From Streptomyces sennicomposti (GTDB lineage: Bacteria; Actinomycetota; Actinomycetes; Streptomycetales; Streptomycetaceae): a stretch of 64,000 nt of DNA. Every line of letters begins with the position of its first letter. Within the stretch, counting starts at the first letter, position 1. Position numbers and translations under genes: made by a program. Positions 8,158 through 16,147 of this stretch are shown here, piece after piece. Location of the stretch: contig NZ_JAIOAB010000024.1 of NCBI RefSeq assembly GCF_019890635.1, forward strand, positions 31,603 to 95,602. The letters are read 5' to 3'. The notes beneath the pieces are model-generated. The model was not told the DNA's origin and searched no databases. It saw only the letters and a list, made by a program, of their open reading frames with translations.

Positions 8158-9298
8158 GCTGCGCGGGCCGGGCGTTCCGGCCCGGGCGCTGGACGCCCGC
8201 GCGCTGGCGGCGCTGGCCGCGAACCCGGGCTGCCGGCGGCGCGCGCTCCTGGACGGCGCGGGCGTGGACAAGGCGGCGCTGGCGGGCGCGCTCGGCGCGC
8301 CCTCCGCGTTCGGCCAGTCCCAGTTCGCCCTGACCCGGGGCAACGCGTTCGAGGCGCGGGTCAAGGCCGACGGCGGCGCCGAGCTGCTGCGCCTGGTCCA
8401 CCGGCGGCTGGACCCGGCCGCCGAACCGCCCGAGCGGGCCGAGCTGCCCGAGCTGAGCGCCGCGGGCCCCGAGGGGCGCGCGGAGCGCACGGCGCTGGCG
8501 CTGCGCGAGGCGACGGCGGCCGGCGCGTGGACGCTGCTGGACCACCCGATGCTCGCCCTGGAGGTGGCCGGCTCGCCCGCCTTCCTGGAGCCCGACGCGG
8601 TGGTGGTGCACCCGGACGGCAGCTGGACGGTCGTGGAGATCAAGTCGTTCCCGATGCTGGACGGCTCCGCCGACCCGGCGAAGGTCGGCGCGGCGGCGCG
8701 GCAGGCCGCGGTGTACGTACTGGCGCTGGAGCACGCCGCCGCCCGCCTGGACCCCGCGCCCCGGGTGCGGCACCGGGTGCTGCTGGTGTGCCCGAAGGAC
8801 TTCTCCAACCTGCCCACCGCCTCCGCCGTGGACGTGCGCAAGCAGCGGGCCGTGACCGCCCGCCAGCTGGCCCGGCTCACCCGCGTCCAGGACATCGCCG
8901 ACGCGCTCCCCGAGGGCGCCTGCTTCTCCCCCGAGCTGCCCGCCGAGGAGCTGACCGCCGCCGTCGAGGCGGTGCCCGCGGCGTACGCGCCCGAGTGCCT
9001 GGCCGCGTGCGAGCTGGCCTTCCACTGCCGGGCGCGCGCCCGCGCGCGGGGCGCGGTGACCGCGCTGGGCCGTTCGGTGCGCGCGGAGCTGGGCGGTCTG
9101 TCCACGGTGGACGATGTGCTCACGGCGGCCCGCGGCGAGGCCGGCGACCCGGACGACCCGGCGGTGGCGGCCCTGCGCAGGGCGGCCCGCCTGCGGGCGG
9201 AGGCCCTGGCCGGACACCGCCCGGCGGCGCCCCCCGGCGGCCACCGGCAGGAGACTTTGGAGCAGGACGGCGAGCGGCAGGGGGCGGCATGTCGCTGA
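8054..9298 (+). CDS. PD-(D/E)XK nuclease with Cas4/AddB-like cysteine cluster
   Basis: Probable DNA nuclease of about 414 residues. FLEPDAVVVHPDGSWTVVEIK (catalytic Asp near 181, EIK near 194) is the PD-(D/E)XK core of RecB-type nucleases. Later the chain has four clustered cysteines: one in EGACFSPE near 289 and three in ECLAACELAFHC (315-325). A cluster of this kind after a RecB-like core recalls the iron-sulphur site of Cas4 and AddB, but the spacing is not standard, so metal binding is inferred. The GTG start is uncertain because it overlaps the PAP2 gene. It overlaps the next gene by ten bases and heads a three-gene operon ending in a helicase. Confidence 0.78.
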   Translation: MSEFHGSAKHGSGPEPSRVPPPRTRGTALRRQLAELRGPGVPARALDARALAALAANPGCRRRALLDGAGVDKAALAGALGAPSAFGQSQFALTRGNAFEARVKADGGAELLRLVHRRLDPAAEPPERAELPELSAAGPEGRAERTALALREATAAGAWTLLDHPMLALEVAGSPAFLEPDAVVVHPDGSWTVVEIKSFPMLDGSADPAKVGAAARQAAVYVLALEHAAARLDPAPRVRHRVLLVCPKDFSNLPTASAVDVRKQRAVTARQLARLTRVQDIADALPEGACFSPELPAEELTAAVEAVPAAYAPECLAACELAFHCRARARARGAVTALGRSVRAELGGLSTVDDVLTAARGEAGDPDDPAVAALRRAARLRAEALAGHRPAAPPGGHRQETLEQDGERQGAACR

Positions 9299-10884
9299 TC
9301 GCCACCCTGGCCCGGCTCGAGGCCGTGCACAGCGGCCGGGCGCAGCCGGCCGCGACCGTGCGGCACCGGCACCTGTCCGACCGGCCGCTGGTGTTCGTGC
9401 CGCTCACCACCGCCGGTGAGGCGGGCGCCCCGCTCGGCGCGCTGGTCGGCACGGACCGGGACGCGCCGCGGCTGCTGGCCGTGCCGCAGCCGCGCGACCG
9501 CGACCTCAGGTTCGCGTTCCTCGCCGAGCTGGCCGACGTCATGCTCCCCTACGTCGACTCCTTCGCCGAGTCGGTGGAGGCGGCCGAGCGCACCGAGACC
9601 GACCCGGAGACCGGCAAGCGGGTCAAGGTCGAGGTGGAGCTGTGCGCGGACGCGCCCCAGCTGATCGTGCCGAGCCGCGCCGGCATCGACTTCGTCCGGC
9701 TGCTCGGCCGCTCCATGCGGTTCCGGCGCACCGCCGAGCAGGACCCGGAGACCCCGCATCCGGCGCCGCCCAGGGTGCCGCTGCTGGGGCGGTGGCTGAC
9801 CCACTTCGGGGAGCGGGCGCGGGTGCCCGGCTCCTCCCTGCTGCTGGCCCTCAGCGACGTACTGGCCCGGCACTGGACCACCGGCCAGTCCGGTCTGGAG
9901 GACCAGCACCTGGGGGCGCTGCTGGCGTGGATCGCCCCGCCGGACGGCGGCTCGGGCGCCGAGGCCGCGCTGCGCGCCGAGCTGGAGCGGGACGCGGCCG
10001 GCCAGCTGCTGTGCCCGCCGGCGGGTCCGGCCACCGACCCGGCCTTCGACAACAAGCTGCTCGCGCCCGCCATCGAGCGCTACGACCGGGCCCGCCAGGC
10101 CCTCGCCGCCGCCGAGGACGGCATGGCGGCCGACGACCGGCTCGGCGCGGTCACCGCGGCCGAGCGCGACATCCTCGCCCTGGTCGAGAAGTGCGCGCTG
10201 CCCACCTGGGAGAAGGTCTGGGACGGCCTGGACCTGCTGCGGACGCTGCCCGAGGGGGCGCACGTGGCGGAGCGGTGGACGCGCGACCGCTGGTCGTTCA
10301 CCGGGCACCGCGACCGGATCACCGCCGGGGAGCCGCCGCAGCCGCGCCGCGACGACGCGGTCACCGCGGCCAACAAGCTGGCCGCGCGCGAGCGCGAGCA
10401 GGCCCGCCTGGACGCGCAGGAGGCGCTGGACGACCCGCTGGTGATGGCGGGGCGGCGGCTGGCCGGGGAGGCGTTCGCGGGCGAGGTCGTCGAGGTCGTC
10501 ATGGCCTACAGCGAGGGCAAGCGGCCCAGCCCCCGCCCGCTGGTCACCGTGCGCACGGACGACCGGCCGCACCTCGGCGAGCGGGCGAAGGCGTACCGCT
10601 CACTGAACGGCAGGCCGCAGTCGGCGGAGTTCGTCGCCGAGGAGGACGACGGGACGCTGATCGTGCTGCGGGTCCTCGACAAGATGGGCCGCGGCAAGGA
10701 GCCCGAGGCCGGCTCCGTGCCCGAGAAGGGCGACCGGGTGTGCTTCACGCTCTTCGAGCACGAGCAGCGCGGCGGCGCGAAGCTGCCCGACCCCGAGCAG
10801 ACCCCGTGGACGCACGGCGGCCCGCCGGGCGAGGAGAGCGTCCCGGAGGCCCCCGACCCGGTGACCGAGGAGGACCTTCTGTGA
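9289..10884 (+). CDS. Unknown protein, middle gene of nuclease-helicase cassette
   Basis: A 531-residue soluble protein I do not recognise. It starts inside the nuclease gene and its stop overlaps the helicase start (GTGA), so all three should be co-translated. No nuclease, ATPase or membrane motif is visible. The N-terminal 130 residues mix strands and loops; the middle is helical with a charged stretch (NKLAAREREQARLDAQEALDDP near 360-385). The C-terminal part (EVVEVVMAYSEGKR, VTVRTDDRPHLGERAKAYR, TLIVLRVLDKMGRGKE) looks like a small beta domain. Its fixed place between nuclease and helicase suggests a scaffold or DNA-recognition subunit; this is inference. Confidence 0.75.
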   Translation: MSLIATLARLEAVHSGRAQPAATVRHRHLSDRPLVFVPLTTAGEAGAPLGALVGTDRDAPRLLAVPQPRDRDLRFAFLAELADVMLPYVDSFAESVEAAERTETDPETGKRVKVEVELCADAPQLIVPSRAGIDFVRLLGRSMRFRRTAEQDPETPHPAPPRVPLLGRWLTHFGERARVPGSSLLLALSDVLARHWTTGQSGLEDQHLGALLAWIAPPDGGSGAEAALRAELERDAAGQLLCPPAGPATDPAFDNKLLAPAIERYDRARQALAAAEDGMAADDRLGAVTAAERDILALVEKCALPTWEKVWDGLDLLRTLPEGAHVAERWTRDRWSFTGHRDRITAGEPPQPRRDDAVTAANKLAAREREQARLDAQEALDDPLVMAGRRLAGEAFAGEVVEVVMAYSEGKRPSPRPLVTVRTDDRPHLGERAKAYRSLNGRPQSAEFVAEEDDGTLIVLRVLDKMGRGKEPEAGSVPEKGDRVCFTLFEHEQRGGAKLPDPEQTPWTHGGPPGEESVPEAPDPVTEEDLL

Positions 10885-12287
10885 CCGCCCCCGTCCACCC
10901 GACCGCGACCGGCCCGGAGCCGGCCTTCGACCCCGGCGCGGCAGCCGCCCGGGCCACCGGGGCGATCCTGCGCGACACCCTGCACGGCACGCACCGCGGG
11001 GTGGTCGTGGACTCGCCGCCCGGCGCCGGGAAGTCGACTCTGGTGGTGCGCGCCGCGCTGGAGCTGGCCGCCGCCGGACGGCCCCTGATGGTCGTCGCGC
11101 AGACGAACGCCCAGGTGGACGACCTGGTCCTGCGGCTCGCGAAGAAGGAGCCCGAGCTGCCGGTGGGGCGGCTGCACAGCAGCGACGCCGACGCCTACGA
11201 CAAGGCGCTGGACGGCCTGGCGAACGTGCGCAAGTCCGCGAAGGCCGCCGATCTCGCCGGGCTGGACGTGGTGGTGTCCACGGCCGCGAAGTGGGCGCAT
11301 GTGAAGGTCGACGAGCCGTGGCGGCACGCGATCGTGGACGAGGCGTACCAGATGCGCTCGGACGCGCTGCTGGCGGTGGCCGGGCTGTTCGAGCGGGCGC
11401 TGTTCGTGGGCGACCCCGGTCAGCTGGACCCGTTCGCGATCGTCGGCAGCGAGCAGTGGGCCGGGCTGACGTACGATCCGTCGGCGTCCGCGGTGACGAC
11501 CCTGCTCGCGCACAACCCGGAGCTGCCCCAGCACCGGCTGCCGGTGTCCTGGCGGCTGCCGGCGTCGGCGGCGCCGCTGGTCTCGGACGCGTTCTACCCG
11601 TACACGCCGTTCCGCAGCGGTACGGCCGCCGGTGACCGGCGGCTCTCCTTCGCGGTGCCCTCCGACGGTTCGGGGCCCGACCGGGTGATCGACGAGGCCG
11701 CCGCGTCCGGCTGGGGCCTGCTGGAGCTGCCCGCACGGCACACTCCGCGCACGGACCCGGAGGCGGTGCGGGCCCTCGCGGCGGTCGTACGGCGGCTGCT
11801 GGAGCGCGGCGGCGCGACGACCTCGGAGCTGACCCGAGCTCTCGGCTCCGCTCCAGCAGGGGGGACCCCCGTCGCGGACCCGGCGCCGCTGACCGCCGAC
11901 CGGATCGCCGTCGGCACCGCGCACCGGGACCAGGCGGCCGCGGTGCGGGCGGCGCTCGCGGAGCTGGGCGTCACGGACGTCACGGTGGACACCGCGAACC
12001 GGCTCCAGGGACGGGAGTTCGACGTCACGGTCGTCCTGCACCCGCTCTCCGGCCGTCCCGACGCCACCGCGTTCCACCTGGAGACCGGCCGGCTGTGCGT
12101 CCTCGCCTCCCGCCACCGGCACGCCTGCATCGTCGTCTGCCGCGCCGGGGTGAGCGAACTCCTGGACGACCACCCGTCCACGGAACCGGTCCAGCTGGGG
12201 GTGACGGTGAAGTTCCCGGACGGCTGGGAGGCGAATCATGCGGTACTGGCCCGGCTGCACGAACACCGGGTGAGCTGGAGACCGTGA
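10881..12287 (+). CDS. SF1 (UvrD/Upf1-like) helicase
   Basis: ATP-dependent helicase of 468 residues. Visible motifs in order: Walker A SPPGAGKST (45-53), motif Ia VVAQTNAQVDDL (near 72), Walker B IVDEAYQM (near 152), motif III FVGDPGQLDPF (near 176), motif IV SWRLP (near 223), motif V TANRLQGREFDV (near 373) and motif VI SRHRHACIV (near 410). The order and the GQ...SWR features match SF1B Dna2/Upf1-like enzymes, although the chain is short and lacks large insertions. Paired with the upstream Cys-rich nuclease it recalls AddAB or Dna2 end processing split over separate chains. The extreme 3' end is duplicated downstream (12376-12439). Confidence 0.87.
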   Translation: MTAPVHPTATGPEPAFDPGAAAARATGAILRDTLHGTHRGVVVDSPPGAGKSTLVVRAALELAAAGRPLMVVAQTNAQVDDLVLRLAKKEPELPVGRLHSSDADAYDKALDGLANVRKSAKAADLAGLDVVVSTAAKWAHVKVDEPWRHAIVDEAYQMRSDALLAVAGLFERALFVGDPGQLDPFAIVGSEQWAGLTYDPSASAVTTLLAHNPELPQHRLPVSWRLPASAAPLVSDAFYPYTPFRSGTAAGDRRLSFAVPSDGSGPDRVIDEAAASGWGLLELPARHTPRTDPEAVRALAAVVRRLLERGGATTSELTRALGSAPAGGTPVADPAPLTADRIAVGTAHRDQAAAVRAALAELGVTDVTVDTANRLQGREFDVTVVLHPLSGRPDATAFHLETGRLCVLASRHRHACIVVCRAGVSELLDDHPSTEPVQLGVTVKFPDGWEANHAVLARLHEHRVSWRP

Positions 12288-12439
12288 GCGGCGGACGGGC
12301 GCGGAGGACGCGAACGGTGCCGCTCACACGCCGGACGGAGTCCGGCACGCCGCCGGAGGCGGCCGATGAACACAGCCCGGACGGCTGGGAGGCGAATCAC
12401 GCGGTACTGGCCCGGCTGCACGAACACCGGGTGAGCTGG
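12215..12439 (+). repeat. Direct repeat of the helicase gene 3' end, offset 161 bases
   Basis: Bases 12215-12278, coding for the last helicase residues (PDGWEANHAVLARLHEHRVSW), recur at 12376-12439 with one mismatch (12239/12400). Weaker similarity continues past each copy (GGCGGACGGGCGCGG versus GGCGGTACGGGTGCGG), so a unit of about 161 bases was probably duplicated in tandem. The second copy is followed by an in-frame TGA. The rest of the 388-base gap to the next gene (12288-12675) shows nothing else. Confidence 0.9.
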
Positions 12440-12675
12440 CGGCCCTGACCGGCGGTACGGGTGCGGTGCCGTCCGCGCGCCGGATCGGCTCCGCCGGGAC
12501 AGGTCCGGGCGGTGCGGGAACATCGGGCGGCGCTCGCGCCTTGACTACCTCCGGGGGTCGGCGCCGCCCGCCCTCGGCGCCGCTTGCCCCGACGCCCCCT
12601 TGCGCTCGCGCGAGACAATGGAGGGTGGCCCTTCCAGAAGGCGGCGCCATCCGAACCGTACGAGGAGGAGAAGAC

Positions 12676-13050
12676 ATGGCGGAGCCCACGCCGCGTCGCA
12701 ACGAACCGCGGCTACGCCCCGCGCCCCTGCTCTTCGAGCCCGCAGCGGCCGCTGCCGACCCGGAGCACTTCTTCGACCTGGAGTCGATCGACGACCCCCA
12801 GGCGCTGCTGGAACGGGCGACCGAACTGACGCTCGCGTTCCGGGCGGCGACCGACCGCGCGGTGGAGTTCCAGGCCGTCGCCGCGGCGCAGCTCGCCGAC
12901 CCGCGGCGGTTCGACCGGCTGAGCGCGGCGGACATCGCCGAACGGGCGGAGTGGACCGAGGACTACGCCAAGAAGATGATCGAGTTCGGCTGGGACCTGC
13001 TGCGCGGCACCGGGGAGAGCGTGCACGCCAATCCGTCCGACCCCCTCTGA
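12676..13050 (+). CDS. Hypothetical protein, acidic and helical
   Basis: A 124-residue protein of unknown function. After a basic, proline-containing N-terminus (PTPRRNEPRLRPAP) it is rich in Ala, Glu and Asp and predicted helical (PQALLERATELTLAFRAATDRAVEFQ, DIAERAEWTEDYAKKMIEFGWDLL). No signal peptide, membrane segment or Cys-His metal site is present. A strong GAGGAGGAG precedes the ATG. The gene stands alone downstream of the nuclease-helicase cassette with its own leader, so membership in that operon is doubtful. Confidence 0.75.
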   Translation: MAEPTPRRNEPRLRPAPLLFEPAAAAADPEHFFDLESIDDPQALLERATELTLAFRAATDRAVEFQAVAAAQLADPRRFDRLSAADIAERAEWTEDYAKKMIEFGWDLLRGTGESVHANPSDPL

Positions 13051-13273
13051 TCCGACCGGTCCGGCTCCCGGACCGCCCCGTCCGGGTCGGCGGCGCACAG
13101 ATGCACGGCCGCGGCTTGGTCCCCCTCCACGCGCCCCCTCCACGCTCCGGGACACCCCGTGATCATCGACCTGGCATATGACAGGCGGGCAAGATACTCC
13201 TTTCCTCCGCCGTCTGTCCCGGTTTCCCGCGACCCTGCGAAACCGGCCGCGCACGGTCGGTAGATATATCGGC

Positions 13274-13918
13274 ATGAGCCGCACCAGTGACGACCCGCTC
13301 CCCCGTCAGTTCGACCTCGCCGCCGGCCACGGCGGTGACCCGTGTGGCGTCACCCCGGACGGCGCCGCCTGGCTCGCCTCGGCCGCCCCCTACCCGCGCA
13401 GCACGCTCGCCTTCTGGCGGGAGCGTCCGGACGCCCCGGTCGTGCTGCCCTGCGGCGCCGCGTTCGACGTGGTCAACGCGCCGGCGATGTTCGGCCGCCG
13501 GATGCTGGACCGGATGTGGGAGGAGGGCCCCGGCTCCGGCCCGGTCGCCGTGCACCGGGGGCGGATGCTGCTGTTCACCGCGCCGGGCACCGCCCACCGG
13601 CTGCCCTCGCTGCTGGAGTGGGAGGAGTGGGGCGCGCGCGGCCGGACGGACGGCGCCGGGCGCGCCGGGGGCGTCCCGCCGCTGCTGTGCCACGGCAACG
13701 GCGACGCGGTGACCGTGCCCGCGCCCGTCGCCGGCGCCGGCCTCGGCCGCTCCGCGTCCCGCTGGCTGGTCGCCCCCGACACCCGCCATCCGTGGCTGCC
13801 GGGCCCCGAGATCCTGCTGTGGGCGGCGGTGCGGGCGGCCCGCGCCGCGGTGCGGATTTCGATTTTTCCTCCGGCCGACCAGGGTGCTAATGTCTACGAC
13901 GTCAGCAGGCGCCGCTAG
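13274..13918 (+). CDS. Hypothetical protein, primase-polymerase-like, ending inside tRNA-Lys
   Basis: A 214-residue protein with no firm assignment. Its pattern (VTPDGAAWLASAAPYPRSTLAFW, VVLPCGAAFDVVNAPAMFGRRML, GRMLLFTAPGTAHRLPSLLEWEEWG, LLCHGNGDAVTVPAP, SRWLVAPDTRHPWLPG) resembles short primase/polymerase-type proteins of Streptomyces, but the catalytic acidic residues are not evident. The coding frame runs on to a TAG whose last base is position 10 of the following tRNA-Lys gene, so the reading frame and the tRNA overlap. The true C-terminus may carry no function after about residue 195. The ATG has no strong ribosome binding site. Confidence 0.7.
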   Translation: MSRTSDDPLPRQFDLAAGHGGDPCGVTPDGAAWLASAAPYPRSTLAFWRERPDAPVVLPCGAAFDVVNAPAMFGRRMLDRMWEEGPGSGPVAVHRGRMLLFTAPGTAHRLPSLLEWEEWGARGRTDGAGRAGGVPPLLCHGNGDAVTVPAPVAGAGLGRSASRWLVAPDTRHPWLPGPEILLWAAVRAARAAVRISIFPPADQGANVYDVSRRR

Positions 13919-13982
13919 CTCAGTTGGTTAGAGCAGCTGACTCTTAATCAGCGGGTCCGGGGTTCGAGTCCCTGGCGGCGCA
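13909..13982 (+). tRNA. tRNA-Lys (anticodon CTT), copy 1
   Basis: A complete 74-base cloverleaf: acceptor GCGCCGC/GCGGCGC, D arm GCTC/GAGC, anticodon stem GCTGA/TCAGC around loop CTCTTAA (anticodon CTT), T arm CGGGG/CCCTG with loop TTCGAGT, discriminator A. CCA is not encoded. The gene is identical to the copies at 26005 and 28887. Confidence 0.97.
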
Positions 13983-13989
13983 CGATGGC

Positions 13990-14034
13990 GGTGGCGGGTT
14001 GTGTTCGTGGAAAGCGCGAACCCAGCCCGCCATC
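13990..14034 (+). terminator. Terminator-like hairpin after tRNA-Lys copy 1
   Basis: GGTGGCGGGTTGTGTTCG pairs imperfectly with CGAACCCAGCCCGCCATC around GTGGAAAGCG, and TTCGTTTTT follows. It is the diverged copy of the perfect hairpin after the second tRNA-Lys. A second GC stem (GCGCGGC/GCCGCGC, about 14043-14059) follows. Confidence 0.75.
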
Positions 14035-14084
14035 TTCGTTTTTGCGCGGCTGCGCCGCGCGTTGTGGGGGCTTCGCCACCCACA

Positions 14085-14295
14085 CCCCCGGCTCGGTCGC
14101 ACCCCCGCTCGACCAGGCCCCGCTCGGTCGCACCCCCGGGTCGGCCGCGCCCCGCTCGACCGGGCCCCGCTCGGTCGCCTCCCCGCTCGACCAGGCTCCG
14201 CTCGGTGGCACCCCCGGGTCGGCCACGCCCCGCTCGGTGGCACCGCCGCGCGACCACGCCCCGCTCGGTCGCGCCCTCGCTCGACCGGCCCCCTC
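14085..14295. repeat. Degenerate tandem repeats between tRNA-Lys and M6 protease gene
   Basis: About ten imperfect units built on GCTCGGTCGCACCCCCG, GACCAGGCCCCGCTCGGT and GGGTCGGCCGCGCCCC alternate through this stretch. It makes up most of the gene-free interval 13983-14369. Open frames through it on both strands are repetitive and lack starts with ribosome binding sites, so I treat it as noncoding. Confidence 0.7.
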
Positions 14296-14369
14296 GGCCG
14301 CACGCCCACCCCACCGCACGTCCACCCCACCGGTCGCCCCGCGCCGGTCGCCCCGCGGCGGGCCTTCGT

Positions 14370-15743
14370 TCAGCCGGGTGTGATGTCGACCGTGTACGCG
14401 CCCGAGGCCGTGCGGTTCTCGACCTCCACGCGGACGCCGTCCCCCGGCACGGTGAAGCTCTCGCCCACGTCGACGGGCGCGTCCGCGAGCGGCGGGTAGA
14501 CGGAGTTCTCCCAGCAGGCCTCGGTGCGCGGATGGGCGTCGATCACCTGCACGGCGCCGCCGCCCGACTCGGCCGTGCCGCGCACCCGGTAGATCAGCAC
14601 CCCCGACCGGCAGCCGGTCGTGTCGTTGCCGATCGAGTCCCGCGCCTCGACGGCCAGCGCGGTGTCGCTCCCGGTCCGCACCACGGCCAGCTTCGTCCCG
14701 CCGCCCAGCCCGAACAGGGGCTGCCCGCCGAGCCCCGTCACGCTCCGGTCGTCCCCGGCCTCGTCGACGCCCGAGTCCCCGCCCGTGCTCGCGCCCCCGT
14801 CCGCGCCGGCCGGGCCGGCCTCGACCGGCTCCAGGGTCAGCCGGGTCGTCCCGGCGCCCCGTACGCAGGTCACCTGGCGCGGGTCCAGCCAGCCGAGCCG
14901 CCACTTGTGCCAGGCGAACAGGTCCGGGGAGAGCGCGAACTGGCTGCCCATCAGGTCCCAGTCGCCGACGTAGGTGTCCCAGTCGCCCTTGTCGTCCGAG
15001 GGGCGGTGGTACAGGTCCGGCAGGTCGAAGACGTGCCCCGTCTCATGGGCGAGCACCAGCCGGTCCGGCGGGTGCCGTTCGAACACCGTCACCACCCGCC
15101 GCAGGTCCCGGCCGTCGGCCCGCAGCGGGGCGTCCAGGTTGACGACCTTCGTGGCGTCCGAGTCGACGCCCGGCGCGTCCGGGTCGGCCACCAGGTAGAC
15201 GACGTCGTAGCGGGAGAAGTCGACCTCCGGGTCGGCGGCGGTGATCGCGTCGCGCAGATAGGCGGTGCGGTCGGCGGCGTTCCAGTCGCGGTGCATGGCG
15301 TACGCCGTGGACGGGCGCGGCATCCGGATCCAGTGCCGCAGCGGGTGCGGGCGCAGCGTGAACTTGCCGTAGGACGCCCGTTCGAAGAACTGGCTGGTGC
15401 CCGGGAAGTGGTCGGCGGTGAGGTCGTCGGGGGTGGTGAGCGGGGCCGAGTCGGGGAAGGACAGGAAGACCATCACGGCGTCGAGCGGCCGGGTCGGCCG
15501 GGCATAGGAGGCGTTCCAGGTGTCCACCCCTTCGGAGTGGTGCGCGGCGGTGCGGTGCAGGGCGCAGGGCGCCGTCGAGAACGGCTCGGCGACCGACGGG
15601 CCGCCGAGGATGGAGGTGGCGGCGACCGCGGACAGCGTGGTGAACACGGCGGCGGTGCTGCGCAGTCGGGGCCGCGCTCCGGCCCGGTCCAGCGCCTTGA
15701 GGGCGTCACGGCCGAGCGCCTTCAGGGGGAGCTGACGCGGCAC
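14370..15743 (-). CDS. Secreted M6-family (immune inhibitor A-like) metalloprotease
   Basis: An exported zinc protease of about 457 residues. The start is GTG 15741-15743 with GGAGG nine bases upstream. The N-terminal 50 residues hold a basic stretch and a hydrophobic segment (STAAVFTTLSAVAATSILGG), a signal peptide of unusual length. The zinc site LAHETGHVFDLPDLYH near 232 (HExxH plus following acidic and aromatic residues) defines the M6 family. FFERASYGKFTL and WDLMGSQ are further family marks. A Gly/Asp-rich insert near 325-345 splits the C-terminal beta domain. The substrate is unknown. Confidence 0.88.
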   Translation of the reverse strand: MPRQLPLKALGRDALKALDRAGARPRLRSTAAVFTTLSAVAATSILGGPSVAEPFSTAPCALHRTAAHHSEGVDTWNASYARPTRPLDAVMVFLSFPDSAPLTTPDDLTADHFPGTSQFFERASYGKFTLRPHPLRHWIRMPRPSTAYAMHRDWNAADRTAYLRDAITAADPEVDFSRYDVVYLVADPDAPGVDSDATKVVNLDAPLRADGRDLRRVVTVFERHPPDRLVLAHETGHVFDLPDLYHRPSDDKGDWDTYVGDWDLMGSQFALSPDLFAWHKWRLGWLDPRQVTCVRGAGTTRLTLEPVEAGPAGADGGASTGGDSGVDEAGDDRSVTGLGGQPLFGLGGGTKLAVVRTGSDTALAVEARDSIGNDTTGCRSGVLIYRVRGTAESGGGAVQVIDAHPRTEACWENSVYPPLADAPVDVGESFTVPGDGVRVEVENRTASGAYTVDITPG

Positions 15744-16147
15744 GGAAACCTCCGGGTGCGGTTCGCGGGGACACCGCACCCAGCCTGTGGGAGTTTGGTG
15801 AGGTACGCCCTGTTTGTCTGCACCGGAAGGGTGAGGGGCCCGAGTTCGCGAGGTACGGAGCCGTGGCGAGACGCCGGGAGGAGCGACACCCCCGGGCCGT
15901 TCACGGAACGTCACAAGCGGTCGGTGGTCCGAAGAACCTGTCCAGGTGCGGACAGAAACGATCCGTCAGGAGTGCGAGTGATCCGACGAGACCGGCGAAC
16001 CGCTGGCAGCGGCCCGGCGCCAACCTCTATGATCGGCACACTTTCCTGGCACTTTCCTGCGCGGACACGGGCCCGGCGGCCAAGCGTCACTCGGCCGGCC
16101 ACCCGACGAGACCGATACGAGAACCGAGTGCACTGCGGGAGCGAGCG
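15744..16147. other. Divergent intergenic region between protease and cdgA-like gene
   Basis: A 404-base gap with promoters expected in both directions. TATGAT at 16028-16033 could be a -10 element for the cdgA-like gene but no clear -35 is seen. ACTTTCCTG occurs twice in direct repeat near 16040-16060. I see no RNA gene or small coding region with a ribosome binding site. Confidence 0.5.

Noticed and set aside
6691..10572. Very long minus-strand open frame opposite the nuclease and unknown-protein genes
   Set aside because: It is Arg/Gly/Ala-rich with no domain, and it lies opposite plus-strand genes with clear motifs. High GC content makes such antisense frames common.
12095..12448. A separate small gene ending in the duplicated helicase tail
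   Set aside because: Its first two thirds are out of frame within the helicase gene and no ribosome binding site precedes it; the repeat is better explained as duplication of the gene's 3' end.
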